Assembly: GCF_030272615.1 (NCBI RefSeq)
Contig: NC_081411.1
Span: forward strand, 828,622,897-828,686,896
Source of the DNA: Cryptomeria japonica
Lineage: Eukaryota > Streptophyta > Pinopsida > Cupressales > Cupressaceae
DNA: 64,000 nucleotides
Direction: 5' to 3'
Shown piece after piece: positions 55,501-64,000 of the stretch. The number at the start of each line of letters is the position of its first letter. Positions within the stretch are counted from its first letter, which is position 1. Position numbers and translations under genes: made by a program. The notes under the pieces are model-generated. The model made no database searches and was not told where the DNA came from. It worked only from the letters and a program-made list of their open reading frames with translations.

Positions 55501-56830
55501 GATGGTCGACAAGGGGTATGATTGTCAGTTCAAGAATGACAAGTGTAGGATCTTGGGTAGTTCTACAATAGACATTACATTAGGTACAAAGAAAAAAGGT
55601 AATACCTTTCATTTGAATAGTGATGGTAAAATATGTTTGATTGCCCAGATTGGTGAAAGTTGGTTGTGGCATAAGAGGATGTGTCATGTGAATTTTGATA
55701 GCACATTCAATATAAGTTCTACTCGGGCAGTGAGAGATCTTCCTAAATTGATGAAACCTACTAACTCTATATGCAAAAAATGTCAATTAGGGAAGCAAAA
55801 CAGAGTCACTTTCAAAAGTAAGAAGCATTTTTTTAATGGATTGTTTGGTCTTGTGCATACTGATTTATGTGGTCCTTTTAGAGTCAAAAGCTTGCAAGGT
55901 GATATATTTCATGTTGCTTATTGATGATTATTCAAGGATGATGTGGGTAACTTTCTTAAGGGAAAAGTCTGAAGCTTTGGAGAAATTCAAGATTTTCAAG
56001 GCTATGGTTGAGACTGAGACAGGTTTGAACTTGAAGTGTTTAAGATTTGACAGAGGTGGTGAATTCATTTCCGGTGAGTTCAATTCATATTGTGAAGAGC
56101 ATGGGACAAAGAGACAATTATCTACTCCAAGAACCCCATAACAGAAAGGAGTGGTGGAACAGAAAAAAAAAACCATTTAGGAAGCTACTAGGACAATGAT
56201 GATTGAAGGAAATGTTCTGCATGTCTATTGGAGAGAAGCTATGAGTACTGCTATTTAAACTCTTAACCAGGTGCATATCAAAGTTGATACCAGTAAGACT
56301 CCTTATTGAATATGGTTTGGTCATACTCCTACTATTAGATATTTTAGAATTTTTGGAAGTAAATTTAATATTAAAAGGGATGAATATTTAGGGAAGTTTG
56401 ATACTAGATGTGATAAAGAAATATTTGTTGGTTATTCTACTAAGAACAAAGCCTATCGATGTTATAATAAGAGATTGAGGAAGATAGTTGAGAGTGAAAA
56501 TGTCAAGGTTGATGAAGGCAATGAGTATCAATCCAGATCCTTCGGATATGATTCAGATGATCAAGATGTCAGTTCAAGCAATGGGAATCAAATTCAAATT
56601 TCTCCAATGAATCCAGTGTCTCAAGGTGAAGAAGCTAGTGCAAGCGTAGAATAAAAAACTCAAGAGTCTGAAAGTTAAGGAACTCCTAAGGCTCATGGGT
56701 ATTAAAGGTTGAATCATTCAAAAAATCCGATCATAGGAGATAGAAATAAAGGCGTTCAAACTAGGAGAAGAATTGCAGAAGATCAAGTTGAGTATTTTTT
56801 TAATTTCTAAGATTGAACCTAAGGATGTTA
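55501..56830 (+). pseudogene. pol: Copia C integrase
   Basis: The pre-integrase part shows WLWHKRMCHVNF and CKKCQLGKQNRV, the HHCC finger. The core has LFGLVHTDLCGPFRVKSLQG and, after a frameshift near 55,915, MLLIDDYSRMMWVTFLREKS, LRFDRGGEFISGEFNSYCEE and QKGVVEQK. The first and second DDE aspartates (HTD, IDDYS-distal FDRGGE) and the glutamate region are recognisable. Stops include TAA at the PQQ position before KGVVEQ, TAG before EATRTM, and others up to the linker at 56,640-56,830. Confidence 0.85.
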
Positions 56831-56839
56831 ATGAAGCAT

Positions 56840-57780
56840 GTAAAGATGAACAATGAATAAAAGCTATGGAAGAAGAATTGGATCAGATTGGAAAGAACAA
56901 CACATGGGATCTTGTTCCTATACCTAAGGGCAAAAATGTAATTGGAACCAAATGGGTCTTTCGGAACAAATTGAATGAGCAAGGTGAAGTTGTTAGGAAT
57001 AAGGAAAGACTTGTTTCTAAAGGCTATTCTCAAATGGAAGGAATTGATTTTGAGGAGACTTTTGCTCTGGTGGCACGAATTGAAGATGTAAGATTATTTC
57101 TTGCTTATGCTAATTACAAAGATTTCAAAGTTTATCAGATGGATGTCAAGTCAACATTCCTATATGGCAAATTAGAAGAAGAGGTATACTTTGAGCAACC
57201 AAATGGATTTCAATTGACTAATCAAGATAATATGGTATGTTGGTTGAGTAAATCATTGCATCGATTGAAGCAAGCCCCAAGAGCATGGTATGCCAGATTG
57301 GATAAGTATCTGCTGAAGCTTGGATTCAATAAAGGTACTGCTGATAGAAATCTGTATTTCAAGATTGATAATGATAATATTCTGTTTGTTAAAGTTTTTT
57401 TTGATGCCATTATTTTTGGAGGAAATGATAGTTTGTGTAAGAAGTTTATTGATGGGACACATAATGAATTTGAGATGTCTATGATTGGTGAGATCAAATT
57501 CTTTCTTGGATTGCAAATCACTCAGTCAGTAAAAGGAATTTTTATATCCCAATCCAAGTATGTGAAAGAGTTGTTGAAGAATTTTGGTTTAGATGATTCA
57601 AAGCCAGTTGGTACTCCTATGGTGATTAGATGTAAGTTAAAAAAGGATGATGATTATCCAAAAGAAAATCAAGCCAGATATAGATCAATGATTGGTGGAT
57701 TACTTTATTTGACTTATACAAGACTTAATATGATGAATGTTGTTTGTCTTGTTGCTAGATTTCAAGTTGATCCTAAGGAA
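56840..57780 (+). pseudogene. pol: Copia C reverse transcriptase, active site broken
   Basis: Blocks in order: [80 protein letters not shown] and [20 protein letters not shown]. The metal-binding box is [10 protein letters not shown] where YVDDIIFG is usual, so one aspartate is an alanine. [20 protein letters not shown] and [18 protein letters not shown] close the domain. This is the longest unbroken stretch of the element (398 codons together with the start of RNase H). A TGA just upstream replaces the W of the usual EDEQWIKAM-type start. Confidence 0.9.
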
Positions 57781-58352
57781 TCTCATGTTGTTGTTGTGAA
57801 AAGAATATTCACATATTTGAAAGGAACTATTGATCTTGGTTTATGGTATCCTAAAGATGATGATTTTAATTTGAGTGATTTTATTGATGTTGATTGGGTA
57901 GGTGATGTTGATGACCGGAAGAGTACTAGTGGTGGTGCATTTTTTTTGGGTAAGAGATTGGTTTCATGGTTGAGTAAGAAGCAGAATTCTATTTCCTTAT
58001 CTACTGCAAAGGTGCAAAGTATATTGTTGCTGCTAACAATTGTACTGAGGTGGTATGGATGAAGTACATGTTGAAGGATATCAGAGTTATATATGATGAT
58101 CCTATTTCTATATACTGTGACAATTCAAGTGCTATTAACATTTCTAAGAATCCAATGTTGCATTCAAAGACTAAGGATATATCTATCAAGTTTCATTTTT
58201 TGAGAGAGAAGGTAAATGAGAAAGAAATCAGATTGGAGTATGTATCCACAAAGGAACAAATTGCAGATATAATCACAAAGCCTTTGCCTAAGGATAATTT
58301 TGAGTATCTCAGAGAGAAGTTAGGGGTAATTTCCCCTTTTGATCAGAACTAA
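57781..58352 (+). pseudogene. pol: Copia C RNase H, frameshifted
   Basis: [20 protein letters not shown] and [17 protein letters not shown] mark the start of the Copia RNase H. A frameshift near 58,015 moves the rest to another frame (ISIYCDNSSAINISKNPMLH, then DISIKFHFLREKVNEKEIRL and EQIADIITKPLPKDNFEYLR), which ends normally at 58,352. The YCDN and ADI aspartates are present. Confidence 0.85.
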
Positions 58353-60248
58353 GGTGCATTTCACAATCATATCTTGTGATCCAGATTGATGAGATGGTTG
58401 CTACTCTAATGAGCCTTTATGTAAAATTTTGATTGATCTTATTGTAAGATGATATTTGATAGTAATTTGTTGTTGCTACTATTGGTGCCCAATTTTAGAT
58501 TATTGGACTATTATATTGGAATAATTTTGTAGCATCTTTGTTAATATTTTATAACTATCTTTTAGATATTTTATGTAATTATCTTATTTTATTCTAATAA
58601 AAAAAACTTTAATTTTCATGTGTTTATGTTATTATTCACGACTTTATATAGAGTAAAATAAATCACTTGTAAAAAATACAAATATCTTATAATTTGGAAA
58701 TTAAGTCTTTCAAATAAATGTATGTTCTCATTGTCCTTAATATGTAACATAAGTATATCATAGTTTTTTCATACCATTTAAAGATGAACACTAACTATAA
58801 ACTATATATACATTTTAGAAAATAGAATTAATTGTAAGATGCTCACCCTTGAATTGGGTTATAAAGGAATACTCATAAATTGATGATGAAAGAAATTTTT
58901 TTATTAAAAATGTGATTAAACACTAGGTATGATATGTACCAAGTATGCGAGATAAATTTTAACCATGTATCTAAAGAGTGTACATGAAATATACACATTT
59001 TACCATTGTAAAATGTACTTCTTTAATTAATGAGTCCAATTTCACACTCTCTTCTATGCTTATTTTAATTTTCCCATTATTCTATGCATTATCAGACCTT
59101 AATTGTATTGAATTATCATTTAACTCAATATTATGAGCCCTATTTCACTTTAATACAACAACACACTCTTATTTGGACCTGTATTTTAAGTGTGCCCTTT
59201 ATCTTATGTCATTTCAAGCTTATATGGGTTATATGCCATTTTAAAGTTCAATGCACTTCTTCCCACACTTATATATTGTCTTTTTTCATATAAATTACAT
59301 TTTTGGTATCAAGGCCTTATTATCTCATGACCCTAAAAATTTAGGCCTATTTTGTTGAGTCAATGTCATGTAGCATCATTGACTGACACTTTTTAGGTAA
59401 AATTTTGGGAGGATAAAGTATCAGCCTTTCCATTTCCAAAACTATCCTCAATGTGAAAAAATGAATATTCTAAGTTAGCCAAAAGGTGATTTTACTTTGA
59501 GATCCCTATATAAGATATCACTCTTAATTCATTTGACTGTCTTCTATTATCTCATTATTACATAATTATTTGACTTCAAGAGAAAATTTGAGTCTAAGGA
59601 GCAACAAGCTATAGCAAGGCATCTTCAATTATGTTATAGCGATGGATTTTATGATGATTTATCATGTTATTGCATCACACATGGAGGACTTATCCTAAAA
59701 TCATTGCATTATCAATTGAAGGCACAATCATTTCAATTGAGCATTTACATTCAAGGATTTTAATTCAAATTTATATTTCTTATACATAATAATTGTAGGG
59801 TTGAGTCCTAACTTAGGGTTTGACTAATGAAAAACCCTATGCAACCCCAAACACCAATTTTCTCCACTCATGTGTAGGCCAAGGCTCAAAAATACGTTAC
59901 AGGTTCAAGCAGAGTACACAAGAGTGTATTTTAGACTAAGACATGATTAGTGGGACAACGTTTAGTAGAAAAAGGTAGGTCAATGGCACCTAGTGCCATT
60001 GTCTAGGTGATTCAGCTTGAATTTTGGCTAGACAGGAGGTTAGGAGCTCTTGAGATCAGTTTGGTACTTGTTCAACATCTAGACACCTATTTGGACAAGT
60101 GTGGATAGCATCGGTGTCCATCCATTTTCAACTCAAATTTCAAACATAAGTTCCTCTTCGCATCCACTTTTTAGTGTAAGGAAGTTAAGTAGCAGAACAA
60201 CTTCCTACACTAACCTTGAGAGGAGGGTAATGCAAAATATTTTTAGGT
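58353..60248. other. AT-rich sequence downstream of Copia C, no gene seen
   Basis: The first 150 bp could be the 3' untranslated region of element C. No LTR copy follows. The rest is AT-rich with only short frames, and no repeat unit or splice-like gene structure is evident. Confidence 0.5.
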
Positions 60249-60642
60249 TGTTACAATAGTTACAAAAACTTAATAGAAATAGACATAATAGAATGCATAC
60301 CATAACATAGTGATTTACGTGGGAAAAACCCTTCCAAGAGAGAAACCCCACACTCCAAAAGCTTCCTAATATATTATTTAGTAATCAATTACAGATTACA
60401 ATATACTTGCAGAACAAGCTCTTCACAAGAGTACCACTAATCAGAGATTCAAAGGTAACTCAATATAGCCATAAGACTCTTACACAAAACCTCTATCTCA
60501 CACACCTCATATATACGAGATACAATACAAGAAACCATCAAACAGTATTACAAAACCAATGGCTAAAACCACCCAAGAAAGTAGAGCCGACCTTATCTCC
60601 ATTATAGATGCCCTGTGATGTATCAAAACACACATCACAACA
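60249..60642 (-). mobile_element. Copia-type LTR fragment or short solo LTR, minus orientation
   Basis: On the minus strand it contains GAAGGGTTTTTCCCACGTAA, the conserved Copia LTR block, and it is bounded by TGTTGTGATGTG and GTAACA. Flanking five-base sequences differ (TAGGT, TGTCC), so the ends are tentative. Confidence 0.45.
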
Positions 60643-60899
60643 TGTCCCTCCCTTTTACAACTCATTTATGTTTCCGATGCATTTTATATTTCCTATTTCA
60701 AGAGTTCAAACTTCTGGAGGCCATAACTTGTGAACCATGTGTCTAATTGACGAACTGTCTGAAGCGCCAGAAAGCTCAAAAAGTGCTTTATCACCTCGTA
60801 AACTACTACGCCACTTACACCCATTTTTCAAGGAATTTGAAAGGGTCTAAAGTCCCCAAAATTAAATTTAAACCTTTCTGTAAAGCGGAAAATCGCGAT
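60643..60899. other. Unassigned stretch between two LTR-like regions
   Basis: Contains CCATAACTTGTGAACCATGT and a possible frame without motifs. It may be the outer part of the neighbouring gypsy LTR. Confidence 0.3.
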
Positions 60900-62114
60900 C
60901 GAACCCTAGTTGTTCTCCCCTCTTCCAACTCCGAGGAGAGAGAAGGGAGGTTCGCTAGGATTCGATGGTTTTCACTTAGGGGAGAGACTTTACATTCAAA
61001 AGAGGGGTTGAAACCCACAAGATCCAATCCCACGCAATGCAAGATTGGATGCTAAATGTGTTTCAAGGGTTAAGACAGCAAGGCTACCCTCTTTCGTAAA
61101 GAATGTTGATAGGAGAATTAAGCTAAGCATGCATAGAAAGTGATAAAGATTCGCTTATAAACTGAGATAGGAATACAGTATGAAGCTGCGGACCTGGAAT
61201 TAGCAGTAAAATGTCGATACGGCGCTGTCCTACAAATTTGAGCAAAATTCGTCGAGACGATGGCGCCCGGCGCCAAGGTCCTCCGAAAAATCCGCGAAAC
61301 GAAGGGGGATCTGTTCGTCTCTGCACAAGGATTCCAAATCTTCAATTTCAGCCGTGTACCTGCAACCTACACACAGAAAAGCAAAGATGATTGGGGGGTT
61401 AGGGATTAGGGGTTTGCCTTTAGGTCAAACCCCGGTTTTGGAATTAACCAAGAAATGAGCAAGAGCTGTAAATGTAAATGACTGTAAAACAAGTACTAAT
61501 ACCTTGTTCTAAGGATGTTTGTATCCTTATGTGCGAAGGTTTAGATGTTGTATGTTGTATGTTGTAGTAGTATGTTGTATGTAGCATGTAGTATGTGATC
61601 TCCTCTTCAATGGTTGAATCCTTGTCTTGAATGCAACACTTAGCCTTGAATGGAGACTTAGAAGGAATGCTTGAATGCTTGAATGCTTGAGTATAGTTTC
61701 CATGCCTTTTTCATCATGTATGTGTTATCTTCAAATGAGAGAGAAAAATGTAGTTTATATACTTGTCATTTAGGGCTGATAGACTGATTTTCCCGACCTT
61801 AGGCCGACCAGGAAAGTTAATTTCCAAATTGCAAACAAAAAGACCCGAGACCCCTTAGGAGACCGGGCCCAAAATAGGACCCAGGGACCAGGGCGCTAGG
61901 CGCCCTGGTCCTGAAGGACCAGGGTGCTGGGCGCTCTGGTCCCACCTCTCGGGACAGCAGGGTGCAAGGAGGTTCAGGCCAGGGTGCTTGAAAAATGCAG
62001 TTTTCAGTGTCGTGAGCAAGTTTCAGGGTCTCCCTTCAGGTTGCGTGTTGCGTCACCATCGTGAAGACCAAAATGCAGTCGAAATTGCAAGTGTCGCAAT
62101 TTTAGGACGCTACA
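60900..62114 (-). repeat. 3' LTR of gypsy element E (left boundary uncertain)
   Basis: The right boundary is clear. TTTTAGGACGCTACA is followed by a polypurine tract on the minus strand, so the LTR reads TGTAGCGTCCTAAAA, as in element B. Inside are a GTATGTTGTATGTTGTA minisatellite (61,547-61,595), a triple GAATGCTT repeat near 61,662 and GC-rich palindromes (61,886-61,941). The partner LTR lies outside the window, so the start is only a guess. Confidence 0.5.
61886..61941. repeat. Two adjacent GC-rich palindromes
   Basis: Arms GACCAGGGCGC and GCGCCCTGGTC around TAG form a perfect hairpin (61,886-61,910). Seven bases on, a variant copy has arms GACCAGGGTGC and GCGCTCTGGTC (61,917-61,941). 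Confidence 0.85.
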
Positions 62115-62135
62115 TTTAGCCCCCACTTTAGCGGG
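62115..62135 (-). promoter_or_regulatory. Polypurine tract of element E
   Basis: Minus strand AAAGTGGGGGCTAAA directly in front of the LTR start TGTAGCGTCC. Confidence 0.7.
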
Positions 62136-62866
62136 AGTATGTATGCTCATACTTCCGGTAAAGTACAAGGAAACAACATTGAAAGACTTTCACCATGTCA
62201 AGGAGGCAAGATACACCAAGCCCCCAGTGGACTAAGGATCTGATGACTTCGATTGACAAAGTAAAAGGGAAGATCACGAGGGAGAACCATGACTGTCAGT
62301 AGTAAGGCTCCCTCACTATGAGTCATGCAAGAAAGATATCAAAAATTTTCAAGGCAAGGCTAAATTTGCCAAGAAATTTTCAAGTATCTTGAAAAGATAT
62401 GAACGGGATGTATGCCCCCCTACGTTAAAGCGATCGCACACGCCTCACCGGGGGTGATTGTTTTAACGTAGTGATACACATAAGAAATGAGAAAGGAGCA
62501 CGTTATCGCAAGGATTTAGCCCCCAAGTGTGAGATAAGCCCAAGGATAATAGACACAAAACACAAAGCACAAGGTGACTTCGCTTTCCTCGGGGTCAGTA
62601 TGCTGTATGATAATTCATGTATATATATCATATGTATGTATGCATAATTGTTCTTCATTCCCCAATCAAGGCAGGTCACCTAGAAGAAGGGAACACATGT
62701 GTCTTTTGAGTCAACATGAGAGAGATCGAGAGATCTCAATACTTTGCATCGTCCTCAAGTGAACAACACTAAGGACAACAAATAGAAGAATGAGAATAAC
62801 ATATGGAAGAAGTAACGAAAGAGAGGAGGAGAGAATCTGCTATGCTAATGTAACTAGTCTAGCATG
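62136..62866 (-). other. 3' untranslated region of element E
   Basis: No gene is visible between the stop of the coding region and the polypurine tract. The sequence holds TAGCCCCC/AAGCCCCC-type words (62,117; 62,218; 62,517) that repeat the pyrimidine side of the polypurine tract. Confidence 0.5.
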
Positions 62867-64000
62867 TCATCTACCCCCCCGATCTTGCTGATCAATGTTT
62901 CGGGAAGGCAGGGAACACGCTAGAGGAGGAACATCCAACACAGCAGATGGAGCTATCACAAGATCCAAACAAGGGCTATGTTCATGTTCCGAGCCACATT
63001 GTTCTTGTCTAGGAGCTAGGATAAGTGCTTTAGAAAATTCATTAGATAAATGGTTATCGACATCAACAAGTTCATATTCACTATCAGAAGCAAGAGGAGT
63101 AACATTTTCATCATGAATAGCATTTTCATCTATATCATCATCAAGATTTATAAAAATAGGATCTTTAACTCGCATCGGATCAAGACCATCATGCATCTTA
63201 TGTTTAGGAGATTTCAGCTCAATTTCCGGCTGAGGAGAAAATGGAATAATGCTTGTTGAAGGTGTTTTTGGAGATTGTAAAGTTTGAGAAGCAGCTATTT
63301 GAGTTCTAAGACGACGCTTTCGTCGGCGTTCACGTGCAGAACGATTTCATCTAGTCTTAGTAGGAAGTGGAGAAGACTGAGGAGGAGGAATGTTCTCATC
63401 CTTAGCACTTGGGTGTTTAGGTTGTGGTCTCTTAGGCTGGATAATAGGAGAAGAAGAAGGTCTCTTCTCTCTATAAAAAGAAGGAGGAGGAACTGCTCCA
63501 TATAAAGGAGGAATTTTTGGTTTAGGGAGAAGACCAAGTCCATCATGACGAGGAGGTATAGGTCTACTCTTAGGAAGTTTATTAGGTATAGACATAGTCA
63601 CATCCATAGGGATGGGTTGAGAATCTTCTCGAGGAAAGACATTAGTTTTATCTTTCAAAGGAAGAACTTCCTTCTCAAGAATGATAGGAATATCAAGTTT
63701 AGGTGCTCTAGGTTCACTTAGAGATAGGATCATATCTGTTTTCCACTTTTGATAATATTTGAAAAGATGATCACTTCGCGGAGGAAGAGATTGGAATTGT
63801 TTAGGCCAAAAGTAATCAATAGGAACACTAGAGGTTCTTTCAGCTGGTTTAAAGAGACTATGATTGACAGTAACAACTTCACCATTATGGGGAAATTTCA
63901 AACACTTATGAATAGGAGAAGCAATAGCTTTCATGGAAGATAGCCAAGGATAGCCAAGCTTCACACGAAATTGTTCGGAAGATGGAATAATAGCAAAGTT
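62867..64000 (-). pseudogene. Gypsy element E coding region: post-protease part, continuing beyond the window
   Basis: From the right edge the frame reads FRVKLGYPWLSSMKAIASPI and HKCLKFPHNGEVVTVNHSLF. This is the conserved segment after the gypsy protease, comparable to KFPHNGAEVTIKADPN in element B and KFPYNGQKITISIDS in A. A proline-rich stretch and an acidic tail (INLDDDIDENAIHDEN) follow in the same frame, with one TGA at about 63,348, ending at 62,867. The 3' LTR comes only 750 bp later. There is no room for reverse transcriptase or integrase, so this element too appears to lack the polymerase part. Confidence 0.7.

Larger units (their letters stand above)
52926..58370 (+). mobile_element. 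Copia element C, plus strand, truncated at its 3' end
   Basis: A complete 5' LTR, primer site and the order gag, protease, integrase, reverse transcriptase, RNase H identify a Ty1/copia element. No second copy of the LTR occurs downstream, so the 3' end is lost or lies in rearranged sequence. All domains carry damage, most visibly in the protease and reverse transcriptase active sites. Confidence 0.85.

Noticed and set aside
58353-60248. 3' LTR of Copia element C
   Set aside because: No match to the LTR start, hairpin or conserved GGTTTTTCCC block of the 5' LTR was found there.
1-64000. Intact host gene, tRNA or rRNA
   Set aside because: No tRNA cloverleaf, rRNA segment or conserved host protein was recognised. 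All identifiable coding belongs to mobile elements or is unassigned.

Overview
The window looks like intergenic nuclear DNA from a land plant with a very large genome, most likely a gymnosperm. This is an inference. It rests on wall-to-wall nested LTR retrotransposons, mostly AT-rich sequence, extra accessory genes inside the retroelements, and the absence of any intact host gene, tRNA or rRNA. Almost every coding stretch is a transposable-element gene at some stage of decay. None of the element genes that normally carry catalytic sites looks fully competent.

Layout. Positions 1-2,479 hold a decayed hAT (BED finger plus DUF659) transposase on the minus strand, running off the left edge. A Copia-type LTR follows. 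It is split into 2,480-2,637 and 25,402-26,427 by a large Ty3/gypsy element of the Tat/Ogre type (element A, minus strand, about 2,638-25,401). Element A contains a LINE fragment (about 3.1-5.0 kb), a plus-strand plant-mobile-domain (PMD) gene split in two by an insertion of about 5 kb (element F, about 6.25-11.24 kb) that carries a roughly 1,030-codon gene of unknown function, a gag-pol on the minus strand, a 3-kb leader built of 21-bp repeats, a primer-binding site and the 5' LTR. Region 26,428-27,967 holds little.

Element D (27,973-35,808) is the best delimited unit. It has near-identical 1.16-kb LTRs, a perfect CTTCT target duplication, a Met-tRNA-type primer site, a gag-like protein with zinc knuckles and a second protein of about 996 codons that I do not recognise. 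It has no protease, integrase or reverse transcriptase. Element B (37,015-50,215) is a second gypsy element with both LTRs. It has the antisense PMD gene (with an intron full of tandem repeats), gag and protease and an integrase C-terminal tail, but its reverse transcriptase, RNase H and integrase core are gone. Fragments of other LTRs follow (50.9-52.9 kb). Then comes Copia element C (52,926 to about 58.4 kb, plus strand) with recognisable gag, protease, integrase, reverse transcriptase and RNase H, all damaged and without a 3' LTR. The right end holds a Copia-like LTR fragment and the 3' part of a third minus-strand gypsy element (E), which continues out of the window.

How it works together. 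The gypsy elements A and B share a layout: sense gag-pol on one strand and a PMD gene on the other, transcribed toward each other. D, B and E lack polymerase and could move only with enzymes from relatives. Most premature stops are TAG, or can be reached by C-to-T change on one strand, as expected for silenced, cytosine-methylated DNA.
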